Translations under genes and position numbers: made by a program | Shown here: piece by piece, positions 1-7,911 of the stretch | Numbering within the stretch: position 1 is the stretch's first letter | Layout of the letters: each line of letters opens with the position of its first letter | Origin: Nocardia cyriacigeorgica | GTDB taxonomy: Bacteria; Actinomycetota; Actinomycetes; Mycobacteriales; Mycobacteriaceae | DNA: 64,000 nucleotides | Reading direction: 5' to 3' | NCBI RefSeq assembly: GCF_005863245.1 | Contig: NZ_VBUT01000003.1 | Location: 62,001-126,000, forward strand | Notes under the pieces: generated by a model | The model's database searches: none | The model's input: only the letters and a program-made list of their open reading frames with translations | What the model was told of the DNA's origin: nothing

Positions 1-257
1 TACACCGCGCTGGAGGCCAGGGCCGCGCCGATCGCGCCCTGTGAGGTCCAGATGGCGGTGGCCACGATGATGCCGACGCCCAGCAGATTCGCTGAGACCA
101 GCAGCGCCGCGTTGCGGTTGCGTTCGATCCAGATCTGCCTGCGCAGGTTGCCGGGGGTGAGGATGTCGACGATGACGAAACCGAGCGCCATCAGCGCGAT
201 CCCGACCCCGCAGTACGCGAGCGCGGCGCCCGCGTCCGCGGGGAGATCTTCGAGCAT
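1..257 (-). CDS. DUF350 membrane protein (Rv2600-like), 3' end beyond the left edge
   Basis: The 85 codons visible encode a hydrophobic protein with a segment at about residues 10-30, a charged loop with an Arg-rich stretch (NLRRQIWIERNRNAALL) and a second segment at about 48-75. This is the pattern of DUF350 integral membrane proteins, whose function is unknown. The ATG at 257 is preceded by a strong AGGAGG ribosome site. It is the third gene of an operon with the DUF4247 and DUF4178 genes. In M. tuberculosis the homologous order Rv2598-Rv2599-Rv2600 is followed by the spermidine synthase gene speE, so a polyamine synthase-like gene may lie just outside the window (inference). Confidence 0.75.
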   Translation of the reverse strand, partial: MLEDLPADAGAALAYCGVGIALMALGFVIVDILTPGNLRRQIWIERNRNAALLVSANLLGVGIIVATAIWTSQGAIGAALASSAV

Positions 258-327
258 GTTGTCCTCCTGAGCCGGAATTGTCCGTCGGTTGTCCTGGGCG
301 GATGGGCTGGTGCTGGGCGGATGGGCG

Positions 328-774
328 CTATTTGCCGTCGCCGCTGCCGCCGCCGCGGAAGCCGCCACCGGATCCGCCGCCCCCGCTGCTGGACCAGCCG
401 TAGCTGCTGACGTAGTGGCTGTGCCTGCGGTGGCCGGTGCGGTAGTCGTCGACCAGGATCTTGGCTCCGCCCTGATACGGGGTGACGGCGACGATGTCGT
501 CGCGGTATTGCAGGAAGATCTTGTCCTCGGTGCTGCGCTTGTCCAGCGGCCGCACCGCACCGGCGATCTGGTTCGCGACGATCGGCGCCGCCGCGGCGGC
601 GGTGTAGACCATGCCGTTGTTCGGTTCGTCGAGCGCGGCCGCCCTGGTGTAGTTGTCGGCGATGTAATCGCGTGGATCGTCACTGTCGCCGACGCGGGCG
701 ATGAGGGCGATGACCAGCGCGATGGCCACGATCACCGAGATGATGCCGGTGACCAGCCAGGCAGTTCGGTTCAC
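328..774 (-). CDS. DUF4247 membrane-anchored protein (Rv2599-like)
   Basis: A 148-residue protein of unknown function. It has one N-terminal transmembrane helix at about residues 7-27, an extracytoplasmic domain (DYIADNYTR... VDDYRTGHRRH) and a low-complexity tail very rich in Gly and Ser from residue 125 on, ending GGGSGDGK. Length, single anchor and Gly-rich tail match the DUF4247 family. Its GTG start overlaps the stop of the upstream DUF4178 gene (GTGA, 4 bp), so the two are probably translationally coupled. The DUF350 gene follows after about 70 bp with its own ribosome site. No enzymatic motif is visible. Confidence 0.75.
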   Translation of the reverse strand: MNRTAWLVTGIISVIVAIALVIALIARVGDSDDPRDYIADNYTRAAALDEPNNGMVYTAAAAAPIVANQIAGAVRPLDKRSTEDKIFLQYRDDIVAVTPYQGGAKILVDDYRTGHRRHSHYVSSYGWSSSGGGGSGGGFRGGGSGDGK

Positions 775-1379
775 GATTGCTGCTGGGGGTAGATCATGAC
801 GGCACTGCGGTTGAGCACCTGGCCGAGGGTGCCTTCTTTGCGGCCCGCGTCGCCGAACTCCTCGAACGACAGGCGGGTGCCGTCGTCGGCGCGGTAATCG
901 TGGTAGGTCAGCACGCCGCTGGGGGCGAGGCCGGTGGTGGCTTCACTGGCGAAGCGCGCGGTGCCGGTCTCCTCCAGGCGGAACCGTTTGCCCTCGTGCT
1001 CGAGTTCGGCCGGGCCCGGCGCGGGCAGCCCCGCGGTTTCGGTCCACAGCACCAGTTCCAGGTCGGGGTCTTCCTCCACCGACAGCCAGTGCTGGATGTC
1101 GTTGCCGGTGTCGAGGAGGTGCTCGGCCCACTGGTAGCCGCCCTCTTTCAGGCGGAGGGTGCCGCGCACGGTGTAGGTCTGGCCGAAGATGTCGACGATG
1201 TCGCCGGCCTTCAGGGCGCGCGGGTCACCGCGCAGGGCATCGGCGTCCTTGTCGGCGAACGGGTCCACCGGCGCGGACGGCCGGGCCTGTTCCTGTGCGC
1301 GCTTGTCCTTGGTGAGCTTGTACACCATGTAGAACGAGACGCACGCCAGGACGATGACCACGATCAGCGCGACGATCAA
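771..1379 (-). CDS. DUF4178 protein (Rv2598-like), one N-terminal membrane helix
   Basis: About 200 residues. An N-terminal transmembrane helix (FLIVALIVVIVLACVSFYMV) is followed by a basic linker and a DUF4178 domain beginning near the segment LKAGDIVDIFGQTYTVRGTL. It is the first gene of the operon with the DUF4247 and DUF350 genes, and its stop overlaps the next start by 4 bp. The start is uncertain. No ATG or GTG lies in frame at the usual place. I chose the TTG at 1379, because a GGGAGGGG ribosome site lies at about 1397-1404, but the spacing is long. An unusual ATC start at 1391 would fit that site better. Function unknown. Confidence 0.65.
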   Translation of the reverse strand: MIVALIVVIVLACVSFYMVYKLTKDKRAQEQARPSAPVDPFADKDADALRGDPRALKAGDIVDIFGQTYTVRGTLRLKEGGYQWAEHLLDTGNDIQHWLSVEEDPDLELVLWTETAGLPAPGPAELEHEGKRFRLEETGTARFASEATTGLAPSGVLTYHDYRADDGTRLSFEEFGDAGRKEGTLGQVLNRSAVMIYPQQQS

Positions 1380-1589
1380 GAATGCGGTGATGACAACCCC
1401 TCCCGGTCCGAACTCCTCGGCGACCCTAACACTCTTGCCCCGTGCCCGGGGGACAGGTGCGGTGCCCTGACCACGGTTGGGCTCGAGCTGAACACAACCC
1501 TCGCCATCGGCGCCGGGCCTTCTTAGCGTGATGCCCGGATCACCAGCTTTTCCCTGACCGGCCACCGCAACCCGAGGAGCATCGCCCCG

Positions 1590-2903
1590 ATGACAGAACC
1601 CGACCCGACCGCCGCGTGGAGCTTCGAGACCAAGCAGATCCACGTCGGGCAGTCGCCGGACACCACGACCAATGCCAGGGCCTTGCCGATCTATCAGACG
1701 ACGTCGTATGCGTTCCGCGATACCGATCACGCGGCGGCGTTGTTCGGTTTGGCCGAGCCGGGCAACATTTATACCCGGATCATGAACCCGACCCAGGACG
1801 CGGTCGAGCAGCGCATCGCCGCATTGGAGGGCGGGGTCGCGGCACTGCTGGTGGCGTCGGGGCAGGCCGCGGAAACCTATGCGATCTTGAACCTGGCCGG
1901 GGCGGGGGATCACATCGTGTCCAGCCCGCACCTGTACGGCGGCACCTACAACCTGTTCCGCTACAGCCTGCCCAAACTCGGTATCGAAGTGTCGTTCGTC
2001 GAGGATCCGGATGATCTGGAGCAGTGGCGGGCGGCGGTGCGCCCGAACACCAAGGCGTTCTTCGGGGAGACCATCGCCAACCCCTCCAGCGCGGTCTTCG
2101 ACATCCCCGGCATCGCCGGCATCGCGCATGCGGCGGGGGTGCCGTTGATCGTGGACAACACCGTCGCCACCCCCTACCTGATCCAACCCCTCGCCCACGG
2201 CGCCGACATCGTGGTGCACTCGGCCACCAAATACCTCGGCGGCCACGGCGCCGCGGTGGCCGGGGTCATCGTCGACGGCGGCCACTTCGACTGGACCGTC
2301 ACCGACGCGACCGGCCAGTCCCGGTTCCCGGGGTTCACCACCCCCGACCCCAGCTATCACGGGGCGGTGTTCGCCGACCTCGGCGCCCCCGCGTATGCGT
2401 TGAAGGCGCGGGTGCAACTGTTGCGGGATCTGGGGTCGGCGGTGTCGCCGTTCAATGCCTTCCTCATCGCCCAGGGCATCGAAACCCTGAGCCTGCGCAT
2501 CGAACGCCATGTCGCCAACGCCGTCGCGGTCGCGCAGTTCCTCACCGAGCAACCGCAGGTGGAGTCGGTCGCCTACGCCGGACTGCCGTCCTCGCCGTGG
2601 TACGAGCGCGGCCGGCACCTCGCGCCGAAGGGGGTGGGTGCGATCGTGTCGTTCGAACTGGCGGGCGGGGTCGACGCGGGCAAGAAATTCGTCGACGCGC
2701 TCACCCTGCACTCCCACGTCGCCAACATCGGCGACGTCCGCTCCCTGGTCATCCACCCCGCCTCCACCACCCACTCCCAACTCACCCCCGACCAACAACT
2801 CGCCGCAGGCGTCACCCCCGGCCTGGTCCGCCTCGCCGTCGGCATCGAAGGCATCAACGACATCCTCACCGACCTGCGGGCCGGGTTCGACGCGGCTCGG
2901 TAG
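1590..2903 (+). CDS. metY: O-acetylhomoserine sulfhydrylase (bifunctional OAH/OAS aminocarboxypropyltransferase)
   Basis: A 437-residue PLP enzyme of the Cys/Met metabolism family. It makes homocysteine from O-acetylhomoserine and sulfide in direct-sulfhydrylation methionine synthesis, in the cytoplasm. Visible landmarks are the phosphate-binding YTRIMNPT (61-68), the SGQAAE turn (90-95), the cofactor Asp in IVDNT (D189) and the Schiff-base lysine in SATKYLGGHG (K214). Length and the GHG after the lysine fit MetY rather than MetB or MetC. The ATG at 1590 has a GAGGAG site 11 bp upstream. The homoserine acetyltransferase gene metX that often follows metY in related genomes is absent, and an unrelated esterase follows. 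Confidence 0.93.
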   Translation: MTEPDPTAAWSFETKQIHVGQSPDTTTNARALPIYQTTSYAFRDTDHAAALFGLAEPGNIYTRIMNPTQDAVEQRIAALEGGVAALLVASGQAAETYAILNLAGAGDHIVSSPHLYGGTYNLFRYSLPKLGIEVSFVEDPDDLEQWRAAVRPNTKAFFGETIANPSSAVFDIPGIAGIAHAAGVPLIVDNTVATPYLIQPLAHGADIVVHSATKYLGGHGAAVAGVIVDGGHFDWTVTDATGQSRFPGFTTPDPSYHGAVFADLGAPAYALKARVQLLRDLGSAVSPFNAFLIAQGIETLSLRIERHVANAVAVAQFLTEQPQVESVAYAGLPSSPWYERGRHLAPKGVGAIVSFELAGGVDAGKKFVDALTLHSHVANIGDVRSLVIHPASTTHSQLTPDQQLAAGVTPGLVRLAVGIEGINDILTDLRAGFDAAR

Positions 2904-3175
2904 GTCACGCGCGGGGATTCGGTTCCATCGAATCCGCTCACGCAGACCCGTATCGCGTGCCGGTTGGTGAGGGGACCGGCGCGTCACCGGCCGGTGCTGG
3001 TGTGGCGGTCTGAGGTACTCGCGGGCAACCGATCCCGGCATCCATCCCGTCGACGTACTGCCGGAAACCGGCGGGATGGATCCGGCCGGGCCACGCGAGG
3101 ATGCGCCCGCGACGGGCCCGACTCCTGTTTGAATGCGGGAGACGGGTCCTGATCGGGCGCAAGGTGGAGGTCGCG
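2904..3175. other. Intergenic region with nested inverted repeats
   Basis: No gene is seen. A 7-bp inverted repeat (GGATTCG at 2915-2921, CGAATCC at 2929-2935) lies just after metY and may act as a weak terminator, without a T-run. Further on, a 10-bp arm ATCCATCCCG (3040-3049) pairs with CGGGATGGAT (3072-3081) and encloses a smaller hairpin GCCGG-AAA-CCGGC (3060-3072). This nested structure lies about 95 bp before the esterase start and could be a terminator or an operator. Confidence 0.5.
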
Positions 3176-4051
3176 GTGCGGAAGCTTTCGTCCCTTTTCC
3201 TCGCTGTACTGGTCGCGGTGATGTGCGGATGCGGTGATGCCGGGACGACGGCGCCGGCCGGCACCTCACCCGGTCCCCTCCGGATCAGTTACGGGAAGAC
3301 CGCCGACAACTTCGGCGATCTCTATCTCCCCGCGGGCGACTCCGGTGGTCTTCCGGTGGTCGTGCTCGTGCACGGTGGCGGCTGGGAGCAGGTGCACGAC
3401 CTGAGTTATACGGCGGTCCTGGCCGAAGATCTGGTCGCCCACGGTGTGGCGGTGTGGAATGTGGAGTACCGCAGGGTCGGTGGGGTGGGCGGTTGGCCGA
3501 CGACGCTCGCCGACGTCGACGATGCGACCGAATCGCTGGCGACCGTCGTCCAGGATCGCGCCGGCGGGCGGCTCGACCTGCATCGGGTGCATGTGGCCGG
3601 GCATTCGGCGGGCGGGCATCTGGCGGCCTGGCTGGCCGGACGGCACACCATCCACGACCCCGACGCTCCCGGCGCCGACCCGCGAGTGCGGTTGGCCGGC
3701 GCGACCGTCATGGCCGGTGTGCTGGATCTGCGGCTGGCCGCGACCAACGGCCACGACCGGTTCGTGCGCGATCTGCTCGGCGGGCTGCCGGACGAGCAGC
3801 CCGACCGCTACCGGATCGCCTCGCCCATCGAGCATCTGCCCGTCGGGCTGCCGGTGACCGTCGTCCACGGTGACAACGACGGCACCGTCTCGCCCGACCA
3901 GAGCCGCAATTACGCCGCGGCCGCCCGCGCGGCAGGCGATCCGGTCACCCTGCGTCTGGTACCCGGCGGCGGCCACGCCGACTTCGGTGATGCGCGTTCC
4001 GCGGCCTGGGCCGCCGCGAAAACCGCTCTGCTGGACCGGATCGGCGTCTGA
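3176..4051 (+). CDS. Lipoprotein alpha/beta-hydrolase (esterase)
   Basis: A 291-residue serine hydrolase, probably anchored outside the membrane by a lipid. The N-terminus is a type II signal peptide (VRKLSSLFLAVLVAVMCGC) with lipobox Cys19. The alpha/beta-hydrolase core shows the oxyanion loop HGGGW (66-70), nucleophile elbow GHSAGG (Ser144), the acid in HGDND (Asp235) and the catalytic His in GGGHADF (His267). The HGGGW pattern is that of the BD-FAE/carboxylesterase group acting on small acyl esters; the actual substrate cannot be read. I chose the GTG at 3176 over an in-frame ATG at 3101, because GGTGGAGG lies 5 bp upstream and the signal peptide then begins correctly. It converges on the lipase gene. 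Confidence 0.82.
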   Translation: MRKLSSLFLAVLVAVMCGCGDAGTTAPAGTSPGPLRISYGKTADNFGDLYLPAGDSGGLPVVVLVHGGGWEQVHDLSYTAVLAEDLVAHGVAVWNVEYRRVGGVGGWPTTLADVDDATESLATVVQDRAGGRLDLHRVHVAGHSAGGHLAAWLAGRHTIHDPDAPGADPRVRLAGATVMAGVLDLRLAATNGHDRFVRDLLGGLPDEQPDRYRIASPIEHLPVGLPVTVVHGDNDGTVSPDQSRNYAAAARAAGDPVTLRLVPGGGHADFGDARSAAWAAAKTALLDRIGV

Positions 4052-4085
4052 GCGGCGCGACGGCCGGGCCGCGGACCTCGCACGC

Positions 4086-5357
4086 TCAGCAGGTGGTCGG
4101 CCCTGGATCGGCGCCCGCGGTGACCGCCACCAACCAGGCGACGGTGGCCAGTTCCGGCACCAGCTCGGCGCTGATGTGCTCGGAGGCCGGAACCTTGTGA
4201 TAGCGCAGGTTCACTCCGCGCTCGCAGTATCGGCGCACCACATCGTCGATGGCCAGTTCGGCGGGCAGCAGCTGATCGGTCCACGAATGCCACATCAGCA
4301 GCGGCATATCCGGGGTGTTCTCGGGATGGCCGAAACTCGCTTCGACCAGCACCCGGTGCACCACGGGGTCGGACAGGGCATCCGGGGTGGTGAGGTATTC
4401 GCGCATCGGCCGCAACAGGGTGGTGGCGAAGGTGGTGTAGAGGCAGCGGTCGGACAGATCCTCGGCGACCTTCTTGCCGTCGGGGGTGAGATACCGGTCC
4501 AGCAAGGCCGCCATTTCCGGATATTCGCGGGCCAGCCCGAGGACGGCCAGCCAGCCGGTGAAGTTGGCCTGCGGCTGCGTACCCGAAATCGCGAACGGCG
4601 CGATCGCGACCTTGTCGCCCGGGATACCGCCCTGGGCGCTCGCCCGGATAGTCAATTCGGGTGCGTATCCGCGGTGCTGTTCGGCCGCGGCCGCTGAGGC
4701 ATTGCCGCCACCGGAGTAGCCCCACAGGCCGACCGGCGCCGCCTCCAGGCCGAGTCCGGCGCGCTGGGCGGCGCGGATACCGTCGAGCACCATCCGGCCC
4801 TCCGCCGGCGACAGGATGGCGTTGTTCTTACCGTCGAAATCGGTGATCACCACCGCCGTACCGGCCGCGAGGAACTGGCCGAGCAGCGTCGTCTCCTTCA
4901 TCAACCCGGCCCGCAGCGTATAGGAGGGGTTGCACTGCTGGCCGAGGCTGTCGATCGCCTCCTGATACGAGATCAGCGGGCGCGGACCGGGACCCAGCCA
5001 CGGAATGCCAGGCATCAGCACCGTCGACGCCGTCGCCAGCGGCTCGCCCTGCGCGTCGGACGAACGCACCAGCAGCTGTGTCGCGTGCACCGGAATGGGC
5101 ACGCCGAGCAGATAGGTCTGCACGACCCGCGACCGGATGACGTCGCCGTTGCGGTAACCGGCCAGATCGGCCGGATCGGCGTACCACGGATCCTGCTGCG
5201 GTGTCGGCACCGGAATCGCCGGATACACCTCGGCTTCATTGGGCAACGGCGGCAGCGGGATATCGGCGGTCGCGGGCGCCGCGACGGTGCAGGTCGCCGC
5301 CAGCGCGGCCAGCGCCAGGCATCGAGCGACGCGACGGCCGCGAGAGGGGTGCAGCAT
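4086..5357 (-). CDS. Secreted lipase (LIP family triacylglycerol lipase)
   Basis: A 423-residue secretory lipase of the LIP (PF03583) family, abundant in Nocardia and mycobacteria. A Sec signal peptide (RCLALAALAATCTVAAPATA) is followed by the mature segment IPLPPLP. The nucleophile elbow is GYSGGG (Ser at residue 215 from this start). The acid is probably in HSWTDQLLP, and the catalytic His in SEHISAELVPE. A cysteine (SLGQQCNPSYTLR) is at the position of the family disulfide. Two ATGs are possible. The inner one at 5357 has GGAG six bases upstream, whereas the outer ATG at 5369 itself overlaps that site. It is divergent from the LexA-like gene. Confidence 0.85.
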   Translation of the reverse strand: MLHPSRGRRVARCLALAALAATCTVAAPATADIPLPPLPNEAEVYPAIPVPTPQQDPWYADPADLAGYRNGDVIRSRVVQTYLLGVPIPVHATQLLVRSSDAQGEPLATASTVLMPGIPWLGPGPRPLISYQEAIDSLGQQCNPSYTLRAGLMKETTLLGQFLAAGTAVVITDFDGKNNAILSPAEGRMVLDGIRAAQRAGLGLEAAPVGLWGYSGGGNASAAAAEQHRGYAPELTIRASAQGGIPGDKVAIAPFAISGTQPQANFTGWLAVLGLAREYPEMAALLDRYLTPDGKKVAEDLSDRCLYTTFATTLLRPMREYLTTPDALSDPVVHRVLVEASFGHPENTPDMPLLMWHSWTDQLLPAELAIDDVVRRYCERGVNLRYHKVPASEHISAELVPELATVAWLVAVTAGADPGPTTC

Positions 5358-5424
5358 GGGAAACTCCATTCGTCGTCGACTCTCAGCACACCGCGCGGGG
5401 GTATCTGCCCGCTATTCGCAAAGT

Positions 5425-5435
5425 CGAAGTCTTCG
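5425..5435. promoter_or_regulatory. Short dyad in the lipase / LexA-like divergent promoter
   Basis: CGAAG-T-CTTCG forms a perfect 5-bp inverted repeat 52 bp before the LexA-like start. It is a candidate operator for that repressor. The classical actinobacterial SOS box (GAAC-N4-GTTC) was not found in this intergenic region. Confidence 0.25.
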
Positions 5436-5486
5436 CCCGGGCGGCTTGTGCATCTGCCCAAACGCCGTCCGTTTACCATTCCCCGG

Positions 5487-6131
5487 GTGAGCGGATACGA
5501 GCACCTCGACACTTCGACGCTGCCGCCGCGGCAGCGTGACATCCTCGCCACCATTCAGCGGTGGGTGCTCGAGCGCGGCTATCCGCCCAGCACCCGCCAG
5601 CTCGGCGACGCGGTAGGGCTGCGGTCGGCGTCGTCGGTGTCGCGGCATCTGAAGGCCCTGGAGGAGAAGGGTTTTCTGCGCCGCGGCGAGGCGATGGCGC
5701 GACCGATCGATGTGCGGCTGTTCCTGCGCGAGACCGAACAGCGGGTCGCGGCCGAGGGCACCGTCGCGGTGCCGGTGGTCGGCGATATCGCGGCGGGCAC
5801 GCCGATCCTGGCCGAGGAACACACCGACGACATGCTCACCGTCTCGCGTGAATTGGTCGGGCGCGGCACGGTATTCGGGCTGCGGGTGCGCGGCGATTCG
5901 ATGATCGACGCGGCCATCTGCGACGGCGACATCGTGGTGGTGCGTCAGCAGCAGGAGGCGCATTCCGGCGATATCGTCGCCGCGATGATCGACGACGAGG
6001 CCACGGTGAAGGTGTACCGCCGCCGCAACGGGCACGTGTATCTGGAACCGCGCAACCCCGCCTACGAGGTCATCGACGGTGATCGCGCGGTGGTGCTCGG
6101 CAAGGTGGTGTCGGTGATGCGGCGGGTCTGA
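5487..6131 (+). CDS. LexA-family repressor, short divergent paralogue
   Basis: A 214-residue LexA/S24 protein. Residues 13-66 are a LexA winged-helix DNA-binding domain (PPRQRDIL... GYPPSTRQLGDAVGL... SSVSRHLKALEEKGFLRR). The C-terminal domain keeps the self-cleavage site Ala103-Gly104 (DIAAGTPI), the catalytic Ser138 (RGDSM) and Lys175 (ATVKVYRR), so RecA-stimulated autoproteolysis should be possible. It is shorter than the usual actinobacterial SOS LexA (about 230-260 residues), and its recognition helix reads SASSVSRHLKAL rather than the familiar STSSVAHQLRTL. The neighbours are not those of housekeeping lexA. I infer a second LexA with its own regulon. The GTG at 5487 gives an N-terminus beginning just before the HTH. 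Confidence 0.8.
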   Translation: MSGYEHLDTSTLPPRQRDILATIQRWVLERGYPPSTRQLGDAVGLRSASSVSRHLKALEEKGFLRRGEAMARPIDVRLFLRETEQRVAAEGTVAVPVVGDIAAGTPILAEEHTDDMLTVSRELVGRGTVFGLRVRGDSMIDAAICDGDIVVVRQQQEAHSGDIVAAMIDDEATVKVYRRRNGHVYLEPRNPAYEVIDGDRAVVLGKVVSVMRRV

Positions 6132-6137
6132 GCCGGG

Positions 6138-7706
6138 TCAGCGCACGATGATGGTGCGGTTGTGCCAGCCGGTGGCCCCGTCCGGGAACGGTGGTGTGCG
6201 CCGGTCGGTTTGCCGGTAGCCGGTGCGGTCGGTCGCGCGGACCCGCACGGTGTGGGTGCCGGGTTCGGCCTGCCACCGCCACCACCACTGCCGCCAGGTG
6301 TCGATCGAGTATTCGGCGGCGAGGGTGGCCGCCTGCCACGGCTGATCGTCCACCTGGACTTCGACCAGATCGATCCCGGACCGCTGTGCCCAGGCGACGC
6401 CCGCCACGATGATCGGCCCGGCAGGCAGCGTGGCTCGCTCGCGCGGTACATCGATCCGCGACGCCGTCTTCACCGGTGCGCGTTCGGCCCAGCCGCGGCG
6501 GGTCCAATACGCTTGGGCGGCATCGAATCTGGTGACCTCGAGCTCCACCACCCATTTCGTCGCCGAGACGTAGCCGTACAGTCCGGGCACCACCAGCCGG
6601 GCCGGATAGCCGTGCGCCACCGGCAGCGGTGCGTCGTTCATCCCGACGGCGAGCAGCGCGTCGCGGCCGTCGGTGAGTGCGGCCAGCGGTGTGCTCGCGG
6701 TGAAGCCGTCGATACTGCGCGACAGCACCATATCCGCGCCGGGCGCTGGCCCCGCCTCGGACAGCAGATCGGCCAGCGGGTAGCCCGTCCACAGAGCGTT
6801 GCCCGCCAGCTCGCCGCCGACTTCGTTGGACACGCAGGTCAGCGTGATCATCCTGGCGACGGCCGCCCGGCGCCGCAGGTCGGCGAAGGTGTACTCGACC
6901 GGCCGCGCCACCATGCCGTGGATGCGCAGGCGCCAATCCTCGCTGGTGAGTGCGGGCAGCCGCAGGGCCGTGTCGACCCGGTAGAAGGCGTGGTTGGAGG
7001 TGACGAAATCGGTGAGACCGTCGATCGGCAGATCGGTGCCCTCGGCGATCGGCGGAGCCGGGAAGGCGGGGGAGGGCACCGCGAAGCCGGCCCGGTCCGC
7101 GGTGACATCGCGCAGCCGCGCCCCGATCCACTGGCCCAGCGCCGCCGAACCTGCGGCGAGCGCCCCCGCCGTCACCGCCAGGCCGAGGAACCGCCTGCGC
7201 GTGAACACTGCGTCGTCGCCGGGGAGGCCGGGTGCTCGATTCAGCAGCAACCGCAGCGTGCCGATTCCCGCGATCAGGCCGAGCAGGGTCGGCAGGGCCC
7301 AGCCGATGGTGGCCTCCGGGCGTCGCACCGCCGCCCACATGACGCCCGCGCCGGCGATAGCGAGCAGTGCGCTGCCGTAACGATGCCTGCGATCGAGCAG
7401 GCCCGCGCAGGCCGCGGCGACGGTCATCACCACCGCCATCGCCAGGAACAGCACCGCCTTGTCGGCGCTGCCGAACTCCCGGATCGCCCATTCCTTCACC
7501 GGCCGCGGTGTGGTGTCGACGACGGTCGCGCCGATGACGTAGACCGGGGAGGCGTCCGGGGCGACGAACGCGGCAACCAGATGCCCGGCACCGAGGACCA
7601 TCGCGCCCGCCAGGATGCCCGCCACCGCCGCGGCGACCGCCGTCGCTGCCGGTGCCTGCGCGACCGGTGCGGGTTCGGGTGCGGCCGAATGGGTTCGGTT
7701 GTTCAT
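6138..7706 (-). CDS. Membrane-anchored molybdopterin-dependent oxidoreductase (sulfite-oxidase fold)
   Basis: A 522-residue protein. Residues 1-160 hold four predicted transmembrane helices (about 21-43, 84-104, 112-128 and 135-155). A twin-arginine-like motif (TRRRFLGLAVTAGALAAG, about 169-186) then leads into a sulfite-oxidase family catalytic domain. The cofactor-ligating cysteine is Cys291 in TLTCVSNEVGGELAGN. The C-terminal Mo-co dimerisation-like domain follows (VDDQPW... WWWRWQAEPGTHTVRVRATD). The fold probably faces outside the membrane. The substrate is unknown. Molybdopterin for it could come from the moa/moe genes at 25-29 kb. It is divergent from the iron-boxed NRPS gene and converges on the LexA-like gene. 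Confidence 0.87.
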   Translation of the reverse strand: MNNRTHSAAPEPAPVAQAPAATAVAAAVAGILAGAMVLGAGHLVAAFVAPDASPVYVIGATVVDTTPRPVKEWAIREFGSADKAVLFLAMAVVMTVAAACAGLLDRRHRYGSALLAIAGAGVMWAAVRRPEATIGWALPTLLGLIAGIGTLRLLLNRAPGLPGDDAVFTRRRFLGLAVTAGALAAGSAALGQWIGARLRDVTADRAGFAVPSPAFPAPPIAEGTDLPIDGLTDFVTSNHAFYRVDTALRLPALTSEDWRLRIHGMVARPVEYTFADLRRRAAVARMITLTCVSNEVGGELAGNALWTGYPLADLLSEAGPAPGADMVLSRSIDGFTASTPLAALTDGRDALLAVGMNDAPLPVAHGYPARLVVPGLYGYVSATKWVVELEVTRFDAAQAYWTRRGWAERAPVKTASRIDVPRERATLPAGPIIVAGVAWAQRSGIDLVEVQVDDQPWQAATLAAEYSIDTWRQWWWRWQAEPGTHTVRVRATDRTGYRQTDRRTPPFPDGATGWHNRTIIVR

Positions 7707-7858
7707 GGCGCCCTCGGAAACGGCTGGGGACGGGCGATCGGGCCGGTGCTTCGGACAGTACTCTCATGCGGCACCCGCCAGGAAAATCACCCGACGATGA
7801 GCCTATGGCTAATTTGTAGCAAACTCATCTGCCCGTAACGCTCAGGTGGCCAATGGGC

Positions 7859-7877
7859 AAAGGCTAGGCTAACCTCG
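7859..7877 (+). promoter_or_regulatory. IdeR/DtxR-type iron box upstream of the NRPS
   Basis: AAAGGCTAGGCTAACCTCG matches the DtxR/IdeR consensus TTAGGTTAGGCTAACCTAA at 14 of 19 positions, with the core TAGGCTAACCT intact. It ends 34 bp before the NRPS start, a position suited to repression when iron is plentiful. It is also about 150 bp from the divergent oxidoreductase start. Confidence 0.7.
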
Positions 7878-7911
7878 TGGTTTTGGTCCGCTAGTTGCAA
7901 GGTAGAGCGCG

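Noticed and set aside
1392..1589. Possible SAM riboswitch before metY
   Set aside because: A short CACCGCAACCCG near 1562-1575 recalls the end of SAM-I elements, but the other conserved stems and the GAGC-type core are missing.
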